NCBI GenBank assembly: GCA_019420525.1
Contig: JAHZHA010000001.1
Location: forward strand, 94,840-158,839
Direction of reading: 5' to 3'
Length of the DNA stretch: 64,000 bases
Source of the DNA: Bacillota bacterium
GTDB taxonomy: Bacteria; Bacillota; Clostridia; Peptostreptococcales; Anaerovoracaceae
Made by a program: the position numbers and the translations under genes. Of this stretch, positions 36,139 through 44,494 are shown piece by piece. The stretch's first letter is position 1. Each line of letters starts with the position of its first letter. The notes under the pieces are model-generated. The model saw nothing but the letters and a program-made list of their open reading frames with translations, was not told the origin of the DNA and searched no databases.

Positions 36139-37067
36139 TGGCAGACAAGATTTCGACGCGTCAGGCGTACGGCGACGCTCTCACAGAGCTGGGAAGAGAA
36201 AACGAGAATATTATCGTGATGGATGCGGATCTCTCAAAGTCCACGATGACAGCAGGATTTAAAAAGGAATTCCCGGAACGCTTCTTCAATGCAGGCATCG
36301 CAGAAGCGAATATGATGGGAATGGCGGCGGGACTGGCGCTTTCCGGCAAGACGGTATTCGCCAGCACGTTCGCTATGTTCGCTGCAGGCAGAGCGTATGA
36401 GATCATCCGGAATTCCATCGCTTATCCGAAAGCCAACGTGAAAATCTGCGCCACCCATGCGGGAATCACTGTAGGAGAAGACGGGGCGAGCCATCAGTGT
36501 ATCGAAGATCTGGCGCTGATGCGGGTGATCCCGGGCATGACAGTAGTACATCCTGCAGATGCGGTGTCCACCAGAAAACTTCTGGAGCAGATCGCAGCAG
36601 AAGACGGCCCGGCTTACGTGCGTCTGGGCAGACTCAATATTCCGGTACTCTACGATGAAAACGCCGAAATCCAGCTGGGCAAGGGAAATTGTGTCAGAGA
36701 AGGAAGCGACGTGACGGTGATCGCCTGCGGACTCATGGTAAATGAAGCGCTGATGGCCGCTGAAGAACTGGAAAAAGATGGAATAAGCGTGCGGGTGATC
36801 GACATGCACACCATCAAACCTCTGGATGAAGACATTATCGTGAAAGCAGCCTCCGAGACGAAAGCTGTCATCACCGCGGAAGAGCATTCTGTCATTGGCG
36901 GACTGGGCGCCGCAGTGGCGGAGGTTCTGGTGAGAAAGCATCCTGTAAAGATGGCCATGGTGGGCATTCAGGACCGCTTCGGCCAGTCCGGCAAGCCTCC
37001 TGTCCTGATGGAGGAGTATAACATCACGGCGAAAGATATCGTAAAAGCCGTAAAAGAAACGCTGTAG
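36138..37067 (+). CDS. Transketolase, C-terminal subunit
   Basis: Start ATG 36138 (GGAGGAG 7 nt upstream) is better placed than the in-frame ATG at 36132. The 310 residues hold the pyrimidine-binding and C-terminal domains: VMDADLSKSTMTAGF, FFNAGIAEANMMGMAAGLA, THAGITVGEDGASHQ, VIDMHTIKPLDE and EEHSVIGGLGAAVAE. It forms the active heteromer with the preceding subunit. Confidence 0.96.
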   Translation: MADKISTRQAYGDALTELGRENENIIVMDADLSKSTMTAGFKKEFPERFFNAGIAEANMMGMAAGLALSGKTVFASTFAMFAAGRAYEIIRNSIAYPKANVKICATHAGITVGEDGASHQCIEDLALMRVIPGMTVVHPADAVSTRKLLEQIAAEDGPAYVRLGRLNIPVLYDENAEIQLGKGNCVREGSDVTVIACGLMVNEALMAAEELEKDGISVRVIDMHTIKPLDEDIIVKAASETKAVITAEEHSVIGGLGAAVAEVLVRKHPVKMAMVGIQDRFGQSGKPPVLMEEYNITAKDIVKAVKETL

Positions 37068-37338
37068 TTCTTTGCGGACGGAGCGGATGAAAAAATCTCC
37101 GTCCCGGGGATCTGCCGGATTTCCGGCAGGCGGAGACCGCGGCGAAAACCTCACGAAAAACAGCATAATATGAATGAGATGACTCCGGTTGAGATACTTC
37201 GTAATGAATGTTTCTGCCGGAGTTTTCTGCGTTACGGGACGCAGAAGCCGAAGCCTGCCGGGCAGAGATTTGTCCGCATATCTTTTCTCTCCGGCGCATA
37301 GATTATCGTAGGTTTATGTGTGAAGGAGGAAAGGGAAT

Positions 37339-37830
37339 ATGAAAAAGCCGGCATTTACCAGGAACAGGGGAACAGAAAGCGGAAGCGGACGGAAGCAGAC
37401 AATGCTGCGGATCGCAATCGTCGCTGCAGCGGTCATTGCCATCATCGTCATCGCCAAATTCAAAGCGACGGATAGTGTCGTGGAATTTACCGCTTTGACA
37501 GAGGACGGTCTTCCCCAGCAGATCGTCACCGAGGTCATTCCGGAATACAGAGATATGGAACGCGCTCTGGCCTGCGCGGCGGACGATAAGATTTATGTGG
37601 TGGCCATGCGGGGTGAGAAACCGACGACAGGATACGATATCTCCATCGACAGCATGTCGCTGAGTTCCGATGAAGACGGAAAGACGACGCTGACAGTCAA
37701 TGTTCTGTTTACAGATCCCCAGCCGGGAGCTTCGCTGACACAGGCGCAGACTTACCCGTATGTGGCGGCGGAGACCAGCCTCGAAGAACTGCCTGATAAG
37801 ATAGAAATGAAGATAAAGTACGCGGACTGA
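37339..37830 (+). CDS. Membrane-anchored PrcB-like domain protein
   Basis: 163 residues: basic N-terminal tail, one transmembrane helix (MLRIAIVAAAVIAIIVIA), then an exported domain of about 100 residues. MRGEKPTTGYDISIDS and the PQPGASLTQAQTYPY segment match the PrcB C-terminal domain, named after a spirochaete protease-complex subunit. AGGAGG precedes the start. No protease gene is adjacent. A 271-bp gap upstream holds hairpins (37096-37136) without a clear T tail. Confidence 0.75.
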   Translation: MKKPAFTRNRGTESGSGRKQTMLRIAIVAAAVIAIIVIAKFKATDSVVEFTALTEDGLPQQIVTEVIPEYRDMERALACAADDKIYVVAMRGEKPTTGYDISIDSMSLSSDEDGKTTLTVNVLFTDPQPGASLTQAQTYPYVAAETSLEELPDKIEMKIKYAD

Positions 37831-37896
37831 TTCAAATGACAAATCTCCCGAAATAAGGTAAAATATATACTGGAAAAAGGGAGGTTCAGAAAGAAA

Positions 37897-38328
37897 ATGA
37901 ACTATACAAAAGCATACTACCGCGTAATCTTCGGCGATACTGATGCGATGAAGATCGTATATAATTCGAATTATCTGCGTTTTTTCGAGATCGGCAGGAA
38001 TGAATTCCTCCGGCAGATGGGGTTTCCGTATAAAGTGCTGACGGAAAAATATGATATTCACTTTCCGCTGGCGGAATCTCATGTAAAATACAGAAAGCCC
38101 GCATGGTACGATGATCTGCTGGAGATACGCTGTACGGTCATCGAACTGAAACGCGTGTCGGCCGTCATCGGATACGAGATTTACAACAGTGACACAGAGG
38201 AACTGCTGGCCACAGGCTGGACGAAGCATGCCATCTCCAACGGAGAGATGAAGCCGGTGGCTCTGCAGCGGAAAGTTCCGGAGCTGGCCGAGGCGATGAA
38301 GCGTTTTATGAAAAACGACGGAGAATGA
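37897..38328 (+). CDS. Hotdog-fold acyl-CoA thioesterase (YbgC/4HBT type)
   Basis: 143 residues with the 4-hydroxybenzoyl-CoA thioesterase pattern: YYRVIFGDTDAMKIVYNSNYLRFFE includes the catalytic Asp in DTDAM, though the usual Gly of GDTDAMGIVY is replaced by Lys. HFPLAESHVKYRKPAWYDD and LEIRCTVIELKRVS follow. It probably hydrolyses a short or medium acyl-CoA in the cytoplasm. Confidence 0.88.
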   Translation: MNYTKAYYRVIFGDTDAMKIVYNSNYLRFFEIGRNEFLRQMGFPYKVLTEKYDIHFPLAESHVKYRKPAWYDDLLEIRCTVIELKRVSAVIGYEIYNSDTEELLATGWTKHAISNGEMKPVALQRKVPELAEAMKRFMKNDGE

Positions 38329-38353
38329 GATACGGAAAAAGGAGCAGAAAAAT

Positions 38354-38635
38354 ATGCATTATATCATCAGGGAAGACCGCACGGAATACCGCAGTGAAGA
38401 AGGAAAGATGCTGGCGCTTCAGACTTTTTCGGAAGCGGGAGACGGCATCGCGGAAATCGATCATACGGAAGTTGACAGCAGCCTGAAGGGGCAGGGAATC
38501 GCAGGAAAGATCACGGAGCTCACTGTCGTCTATCTGAAGAATCAGGGAAAGAAGATTATTCCGTCCTGTTCTTATGTGAAGAGCTGGTTTGAAGGAAAGG
38601 CGGAATATCAGGAACTGCTGGAGAAGACTGAATAA
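38354..38635 (+). CDS. Short GNAT-like N-acetyltransferase (YidJ type)
   Basis: A 93-residue member of the small Gcn5-related family: IAEIDHTEVDSSLKGQGIAGKI holds the acetyl-CoA-binding RGQG-like loop (KGQGIAGKI), and KIIPSCSYVKSWFE is the family hallmark with Cys. It lies 25 bp after the thioesterase gene. Acceptor unknown. Confidence 0.88.
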   Translation: MHYIIREDRTEYRSEEGKMLALQTFSEAGDGIAEIDHTEVDSSLKGQGIAGKITELTVVYLKNQGKKIIPSCSYVKSWFEGKAEYQELLEKTE

Positions 38636-38655
38636 TCCGGAAAAAGGACGAATAA

Positions 38656-38691
38656 GATTCCCTGCCGCAGTGACGGCGGGGAATTCTTTTC
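38656..38691 (+). terminator. Intrinsic terminator after the acetyltransferase gene
   Basis: GATTCCCTGCCG pairs imperfectly with CGGCGGGGAATTC and is followed by TTTT; the next gene starts 31 bp later. Confidence 0.6.
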
Positions 38692-38722
38692 TATTAAAGG
38701 AAATACAGACGGAGAAGAAGAA

Positions 38723-40345
38723 ATGGAATTAAATGGAAAAATATTCCGGATGGAGATCACGGATATGAGCGTTTCCGGAGAGGGCATCGGCCGCGCGGAG
38801 GGCGTGGTCGTCTTTGTGCCGGGAACGGTGCCGGGGGATCTGGCAGATGTGGAGATCACGGAGGTCCGGAAGAATGCGGCCAGGGGCAGGGTGGCGGAGA
38901 TGGTGCGTCCGTCGGCAGACCGTACGGAGCCTCTCTGCCCGTATTTCGCAAAGTGCGGAGGCTGCACGCTGCAGAATATGACGTATGAAGGGCAGCTGCG
39001 GCTGAAGGAGCATCAGCTCAGGGACAAGCTGGCGCGGATTTACGGCGGAGAGGCGCCGGAGCCGGAACCGATCGTCGGAATGGAGGAGCCGTGGCACTAC
39101 CGGAATAAGGCCCAGTATGCGGTCTATGCGGGGCCGGCGCTGACGAATAAGGACGGAAGCGTGAGAAATGCGGAACGGCCGCGGGTAGGGTTTTACGACG
39201 GCCGGGAGCGGAATATCGTGGAATGCAGGAGCTGTCCTATTCAATCGCCGGCGGCGGAGCGGACGGCCGACGCACTGCGGGAATATATCAGGCAGACGGG
39301 GCTTTCGGTATACGATGAGAAGAGACGAAAGGGCCGTCTGCGCCAGATGATCGTCCGCACGGGGCATGTGAGCAGAGAAGTCATGGTGACTCTCGTGGTG
39401 AACGGACGGAAGCTTCCGAAGACAGAACTTCTTACCAAACTCATGTTTCAGGCCATCGATTCTCTCAACGATGAAATCGAAGAGCGCCTGACGCAGATTG
39501 CGAGGGAGCAGGGTCTGAGTTCCTATGAAGAGGTGGAGACCGACGAAAACTGGTACGAACTGAAGAGTCTCGTCATCAGTCACAACTCCAACCGTTCCCT
39601 GCAGGAGATCAGCACCGATCTGGAAGTGATCTACGGTTCCCGCGTCATCACCGATGAATCCGCAGGGCTCACTTTCGAGATCTCGCCTCTGTCCTTCTAT
39701 CAGGTCAATCCGGTACAGATGGAGAAGCTGTACGCCACGGTGCTGGAATTTGCGGATCTGAAAGGCGGCGAAACCGTCTTCGATCTGTACTGCGGCGTGG
39801 GAACCATCGGACTGTACTGCGCGCAGAGAGCAAAATATGTATGGGGCATCGAATCGGTGAAGAGCGCCGTCATCGACGCCAACCGCAACGCCGTCATCAA
39901 CGGTCTGGTGAATATCCGGTTTATCTGCGGAAGAGCGGAAGACAAGATCGTTCCTCTCATCGAAGAGGTCAGAAAAGAAAAAGAACGGAGCGGTGCGCAG
40001 CAGGAAGGCGGAGAAGCCGGGGAGAGTTCATCTGCCGGAGACATTCCCGCCGACATCGTTATCGTGGATCCTCCCAGAGCGGGCTGCAAACCCGAGCTCC
40101 TGCTGGCCGTCATGGAAGCGGGACCGGAAAAGATCATCTACGTCTCCTGCGATCCCGGAACCCTCATGCGCGATCTGAAGTACCTTACGGGGATGAAGTC
40201 CTTCCGTCCTGAAGAAAGTGCGGAAGATGCCGGTCCGGAGATCAGCACGTACGAAATCCGGCGAATCCGGCAGATCGATCAGTTCTGTCATTCGATGCAT
40301 GTGGAGACGGTGGCGCTTCTTTCCCGTCAAAAGGCAGATGTATGA
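38723..40345 (+). CDS. rlmD: 23S rRNA (uracil-5-)-methyltransferase RlmD/RlmCD-type
   Basis: 540 residues, slightly long for the family. Order: TRAM domain (MSVSGEGIGRAEGVVVFVPG), Fe-S Cys cluster (CPYFAKCGGC and later CRSCPI), central domain, then the SAM methyltransferase with SFYQVNPVQMEKLY, DLYCGVGTIGLYCA, DPPRAGC and YVSCDPGTLMRDL, the Cys of the last motif being the nucleophile. Insertions at about 245-270 (EERLTQIAREQGL) and a low-complexity Gly/Ser stretch near 425-440 account for the extra length. It methylates C5 of a 23S rRNA uridine. Confidence 0.94.
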   Translation: MELNGKIFRMEITDMSVSGEGIGRAEGVVVFVPGTVPGDLADVEITEVRKNAARGRVAEMVRPSADRTEPLCPYFAKCGGCTLQNMTYEGQLRLKEHQLRDKLARIYGGEAPEPEPIVGMEEPWHYRNKAQYAVYAGPALTNKDGSVRNAERPRVGFYDGRERNIVECRSCPIQSPAAERTADALREYIRQTGLSVYDEKRRKGRLRQMIVRTGHVSREVMVTLVVNGRKLPKTELLTKLMFQAIDSLNDEIEERLTQIAREQGLSSYEEVETDENWYELKSLVISHNSNRSLQEISTDLEVIYGSRVITDESAGLTFEISPLSFYQVNPVQMEKLYATVLEFADLKGGETVFDLYCGVGTIGLYCAQRAKYVWGIESVKSAVIDANRNAVINGLVNIRFICGRAEDKIVPLIEEVRKEKERSGAQQEGGEAGESSSAGDIPADIVIVDPPRAGCKPELLLAVMEAGPEKIIYVSCDPGTLMRDLKYLTGMKSFRPEESAEDAGPEISTYEIRRIRQIDQFCHSMHVETVALLSRQKADV

Positions 40346-40426
40346 TGCACCCGATGCAGCAAGAGAACGGAAAAATTCGATAAAAAAGAAATGGAAGCGA
40401 TTCTGGATACGCAGATGGAGGTCGGT

Positions 40427-42493
40427 ATGGGAGGAAGCAGATATCAGTTTAAGGAATTCCTGTTTAAGAGATTCCGGGGCAGAGCTCTGTGGATTGTCGT
40501 CATATGTATGATTGCAGCCATATGCGCGGCAGCGGTGCTGGGAGTGAAAATCACCAGGGAGACGCCGCAGCAGCTTTTGCTCCAGTATATGGATTACATC
40601 CCGGAACAGGAATATGACAAAATGTACGAAATGGTGGACGTCGGGGAATCGGGAGACATCAGCCGGGAGGACTTTGTAGAACGGAATTCGGCGATTTATG
40701 AAGGCATCGGGCTACAGAATATGACGGTTGAGATTCTGGAATATGACAAAGCGGAGAAGACGGTGACCTACCGGACATCTTTCGATACCTCTGCGGGTAA
40801 TATCAGCTTTGAAAATGAGGCGCTTTTTCAGAAAGGAAACGAAGGATACCGGCTGATCTGGGATGATTCCCTGATATTTCCAGGTCTGACCTCTTCGGAT
40901 TATGTGAGAGTTTCCGATGTGCAGGCGGAGCGGGGGCAGATTCTGGACCGGAACGGGCGTGTTCTCGCCGGAAAGAGCAGGGCATCTTCCGTCGGAATCA
41001 TTCCGGGGAAGCTGGAAAACCGGACGGAAGCCGTCGCAGAGATCGCGGATCTGCTGGGAACCACACCGGAGGCGATAGAAAAGAAACTGTCTGCCCAGTG
41101 GGTAAAGGACGATTCTTTTGTACCGATCAAGACGATTCCTAAGATTCAGGAGAACGAATGGGCCGATGCTCAGACGGATGAGGAAGTGAGCGGCGAAAAG
41201 GAGCGGCAGGAAAAGCTGCTGGAGATTCCCGGGGTGATGATTTCCGATGTGGAAGTGCGGGGATACCCGCTGGGTGAAGCCGCTGCCCATCTGATCGGGT
41301 ATGTTCAGAATGTTACAGCGGAAGATCTGGAGAAGCATCCGGACGGGGGATATACGGCCAACAGCGTCATAGGAAGAAGCGGGATGGAAAGCTTGTTTGA
41401 AAAAGAGCTGAAAGGACAGGACGGCTGCAGAATCTGTATCGTGGACTCCGAAGGTCAGGAGAAGGAAGAGCTGGCCTCTATTCCGGTACAGGGCGGACAG
41501 GATATACAGCTCACCATAGACGCTGATCTGCAGATTTCTCTGTATACCGGAGAAGTATTGGCGCTGGTCAGCACACCGTCTTACGACAACAACGATTTTA
41601 TCACGGGGTTGTCTGACGAACAGTGGGCTTCGCTGAACGAGGATGTGAACCGGCCGATGTATAACCGCTTCCGTCAGGCATGGTGTCCGGGCTCTGTCTT
41701 TAAACCGGTTACCGCCGTCATCGGCCTGGAATCGGGAGCCGTCGATCCGGCCGAAGATTACGGGACGGAAGGGCTGAGCTGGCAAAAGGATTCCTCGTGG
41801 GGCTCTTATTACGTAACGACACTTCACACGTATCAGCCGGTCAATCTGGAAAATGCCCTGATCTATTCCGACAATATTTATTTCGCCAAGGCCGCACTGA
41901 AGATCGGAGCGGAAGAGATGGAACAGTCTCTGGACCGGTTCGGATTCAATGAGGAACTGCCGTTTGAAATAGAGATGGCCCAGTCACAGTATTCGAATAC
42001 GGATCACATAGAGACGGAAATACAGCTGGCCGACAGCGGCTACGGTCAGGGAGGGATCCTGGCGAATCCGTTACATATGGCGTGCATCTATTCAGCTTTC
42101 TGCAACGAAGGAAATATCGTTAAGCCGTATCTGACCTGGCGGGAGGATGCGACGGTACAGTACTGGATCGAGGATGCATTTTCCGGGGAGACGGCAGATC
42201 AGGTGCTGGAAGGATTGAAGAAGGTGGTCAACGATCCGGCCGGAACCGGTTATGCTGCGCACCGGGACGATATCGTGCTGGCGGGAAAGACAGGAACAGC
42301 TGAAATCAAGGCGACGAAAGAAGACACATCCGGCACGGAGCTGGGATGGTTTGCAGTCTTTACGCCGGAAAAGACGACAGAACGTCCGATCCTGATGGTC
42401 AGCATGACGGAAGACGTCAAAGGACGGGGCGGAAGCGGCTATGTCGCGGAAAAGAGCAGCCTTGTACTGGAAGAGTGGTTCGGCAGAAATTAG
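40427..42493 (+). CDS. MecA/PBP3-like penicillin-binding protein with an apparent internal deletion
   Basis: Order: cytoplasmic tail, membrane helix (LWIVVICMIAAICAAAVLG), MecA_N/NTF2-like domain, dimerisation domain (RGQILDRNGRVLAG), transpeptidase. Catalytic motifs are SVFK (in CPGSVFKPVT), SDN (YSDNIYFAKAAL) and KTGT. GLSWQKDSSWGSYYV and SGYGQGGILANP match the MecA/PBP3 branch. Between LTIDADLQISLY and TGEVLALVS about sixteen residues that relatives carry, including the conserved strand before TGE, are missing, with the frame intact (41543-41548). ATG 40427 follows GGAGGT closely; ATG 40391 is an alternative. A peptidoglycan cross-linker of low beta-lactam affinity by family, if still functional. 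Confidence 0.88.
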   Translation: MGGSRYQFKEFLFKRFRGRALWIVVICMIAAICAAAVLGVKITRETPQQLLLQYMDYIPEQEYDKMYEMVDVGESGDISREDFVERNSAIYEGIGLQNMTVEILEYDKAEKTVTYRTSFDTSAGNISFENEALFQKGNEGYRLIWDDSLIFPGLTSSDYVRVSDVQAERGQILDRNGRVLAGKSRASSVGIIPGKLENRTEAVAEIADLLGTTPEAIEKKLSAQWVKDDSFVPIKTIPKIQENEWADAQTDEEVSGEKERQEKLLEIPGVMISDVEVRGYPLGEAAAHLIGYVQNVTAEDLEKHPDGGYTANSVIGRSGMESLFEKELKGQDGCRICIVDSEGQEKEELASIPVQGGQDIQLTIDADLQISLYTGEVLALVSTPSYDNNDFITGLSDEQWASLNEDVNRPMYNRFRQAWCPGSVFKPVTAVIGLESGAVDPAEDYGTEGLSWQKDSSWGSYYVTTLHTYQPVNLENALIYSDNIYFAKAALKIGAEEMEQSLDRFGFNEELPFEIEMAQSQYSNTDHIETEIQLADSGYGQGGILANPLHMACIYSAFCNEGNIVKPYLTWREDATVQYWIEDAFSGETADQVLEGLKKVVNDPAGTGYAAHRDDIVLAGKTGTAEIKATKEDTSGTELGWFAVFTPEKTTERPILMVSMTEDVKGRGGSGYVAEKSSLVLEEWFGRN

Positions 42494-42575
42494 ATTCCTG
42501 CGGCGGTGTCTGTGATATGATTAAAGATAAAAATTGAACAGATGATGATGAAAATAAGGAAAGGATGAGACAAAT

Positions 42576-43337
42576 ATGATGTACGAAATTTATTTCAGCC
42601 CTACAGGAGGCACGAAGAAAGCGGCGGATATGATCTGTGCGGCATGGACGGAAGAATGCAAGGAGATCGATCTGACGAACCGCGCTCTGAAGCCGGAGGA
42701 AATCGTCTTCCAGCCGGAAGATATCTGTGTGGCCGCGGTTCCTTCTTTCGGGGGAAGAGTACCTCAGGCAGCCGTATCTCTGCTGAAGAGGATGAAGGGA
42801 AACGGCGCGGCGGCGATTCTGACTGCCGTTTACGGAAACCGGGAATTCGATGATACGCTTCTCGAATTGAAGGATGTGATGAAAGGAGCCGGCTTCCGCT
42901 GTATGGCAGCCGTGGCAGCTGTGGCGGAACACTCCATCGCCAGACAGATCGCGTCCGGCCGGCCCGACGAAGAAGATTGCGTGGAGCTGGAGGAATTCGG
43001 CCGGCAGATACGTCAGAAGCTGGAAAGCGGGGAGGGCGGAAACGAAGTCGAAGTGCCGGGCAATTCGCCTTACAGACAGTATAACGGCGTTCCAATCAAG
43101 CCGGCCGCGGGAGATGCGTGCATCCGGTGCGGAATCTGTGCGGAACGGTGTCCGGTGGGAGCTATTCCGGCAGAAGATCCGTCGAAGACAGACGCGGAAA
43201 TCTGTATTTCCTGCATGCGCTGCATCGCGGTCTGTCCGCAGCACGCCCGCAGCAATAACGAACAGATGGTGGCAGGCGTAGCGGAAAAACTGCAGAAGAA
43301 CTGCGGAGAGAGAAAAAAGAATAAAATATTTCTGTAA
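42576..43337 (+). CDS. EFR1-type flavodoxin/ferredoxin protein
   Basis: 253 residues: an N-terminal flavodoxin-like domain (YFSPTGGTKKAADM binds FMN phosphate; AVPSFGGRVPQAA; ILTAVYGNREFDDTL) and a C-terminal 2x[4Fe-4S] ferredoxin (CIRCGICAERCPVGAI and CISCMRCIAVCPQHAR). It is a soluble electron carrier typical of anaerobes. AGGAAAGGA lies ahead of the ATG-ATG start. A strong terminator follows. Confidence 0.92.
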   Translation: MMYEIYFSPTGGTKKAADMICAAWTEECKEIDLTNRALKPEEIVFQPEDICVAAVPSFGGRVPQAAVSLLKRMKGNGAAAILTAVYGNREFDDTLLELKDVMKGAGFRCMAAVAAVAEHSIARQIASGRPDEEDCVELEEFGRQIRQKLESGEGGNEVEVPGNSPYRQYNGVPIKPAAGDACIRCGICAERCPVGAIPAEDPSKTDAEICISCMRCIAVCPQHARSNNEQMVAGVAEKLQKNCGERKKNKIFL

Positions 43338-43355
43338 CATATGACTTTTATGGGG

Positions 43356-43383
43356 GAGCGCCGGTGAAGACCGGCGCTCTTTT
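43356..43383 (+). terminator. Intrinsic terminator after the EFR1 gene
   Basis: Perfect 9-bp stem GAGCGCCGG / CCGGCGCTC with a 6-nt loop and TTTT tail. Confidence 0.93.
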
Positions 43384-43513
43384 CGTCTGTAAAGCCAAAA
43401 TATGAAAATCGTATCACCTTTTTGAATTCATGAATATTATATAAAAGCGGCAGGCAGATGCCGCCGAATGGAAGGAGGAAAAGACGGAGTCGGGGGATAG
43501 AGAGGAGAATAAT

Positions 43514-44416
43514 ATGAATTATTATGAATTTTTTTATGGTTCTGAACAACAGCCCAGCAACGGATGTGGCGAACAGGAATGCTGCGGCGGCGAGGCTGAA
43601 AGAGGCTGCAGCTGTGAGGAGGAGCGCCGTCCGGTTCCGGAGGACTGCGGATGTGGGGAATACTGTCCGGATCACAGATGCTGGCCTCCGCAGCCGGATT
43701 GCTGCTGTCCGCCGGAAGGATGCTGTCCGGTACCTACCATGATCGGAATCGTCGGACCGACGGGACCGACGGGTGCTACCGGGCCGACCGGAGCTACTGG
43801 TCCCACAGGACTTCAGGGTGATCCCGGATTTCCGGGACCGACAGGTGCCACCGGTCCGACAGGTCCTACCGGGCCGGAAGGTCCGGCGGGAGTAACCGGA
43901 GCTACGGGAGCCACGGGACCTACTGGTCCGACAGGCCCGACAGGTCCTACCGGACCGACGGGCGAACCGGGGCCCGGACTGAGTACGGCTACGGATTTCG
44001 TTGCAGGTGACGATTATCTTGAAGGCGATCTCGTGTTCTATAACAATTCACTGTATCGTGTCCGGATAAACGATCCTTCCGGCGTACCCGGAACGTCTGA
44101 GGATTTTGAGCTGGTGTCAGTGGCAGGGCCAACCGGTCCAACGGGACCGACGGGAGCAACAGGCCCTACAGGAGCCATGGGACCGACGGGAGCAACAGGT
44201 CCGACAGGACCTACAGGAGCCATGGGAAATACCGGTCCTACCGGGCCGGAAGGACCGACTGGAGCAGAAGGCCCTACAGGCCCTACAGGAGCAACGGGTC
44301 CGACAGGGCCTTCGGGAACTGGTCCTACCGGAGCGACAGGACCTACAGGCGCAGAAGGGCCGCAGGGAGCAGAAGGCCCTACAGGACCTACAGGAGCAAC
44401 TGCCCCGTCAGAATAA
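43514..44416 (+). CDS. Collagen-like protein, 5' part of an interrupted gene
   Basis: 300 residues. The first ~75 are Cys-rich (pairs and runs such as CGCGEYC and CCCPPEGCC), suggesting disulfide or metal cross-linking into an outer coat. Then come two blocks of Gly-Pro-Thr / Gly-Ala-Thr triplets separated by a ~45-residue non-repeat domain (DFVAGDDYLEGDLVFY, reminiscent of chitin-binding-like carbohydrate modules). The protein ends abruptly in TAPSE with no C-terminal head domain. The last codons after GGAGCAAC (44393-44400) belong to an inserted element; the missing 3' half is at 47850-48593. Expected location is the spore surface, as for BclA-type proteins; Thr residues are likely glycosylated. 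Confidence 0.85.
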   Translation: MNYYEFFYGSEQQPSNGCGEQECCGGEAERGCSCEEERRPVPEDCGCGEYCPDHRCWPPQPDCCCPPEGCCPVPTMIGIVGPTGPTGATGPTGATGPTGLQGDPGFPGPTGATGPTGPTGPEGPAGVTGATGATGPTGPTGPTGPTGPTGEPGPGLSTATDFVAGDDYLEGDLVFYNNSLYRVRINDPSGVPGTSEDFELVSVAGPTGPTGPTGATGPTGAMGPTGATGPTGPTGAMGNTGPTGPEGPTGAEGPTGPTGATGPTGPSGTGPTGATGPTGAEGPQGAEGPTGPTGATAPSE

Positions 44417-44424
44417 GCACAACA
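44382..44424. repeat. Left element boundary (attL-like) with GGAGCAAC direct repeat
   Basis: GGAGCAAC at 44393-44400 is repeated at 47850-47857. The collagen-side arm CAGGACCT (44382-44389) and the element-side arm GCACAACA (44417-44424) are half of two inverted repeats that become complete only when the boundaries are exchanged. Confidence 0.7.
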
Positions 44425-44494
44425 AAAAGAGAAACCATTTTGCTTCAGAGAGAATATATTATGATAAAACTATAAAAAGAAAGTTGGGAAGATC

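Noticed and set aside
37096..37136. Stable nested hairpin after the transketolase genes as a terminator
   Set aside because: The stem is good but no T run follows on either strand; kept only as a structured intergenic segment.
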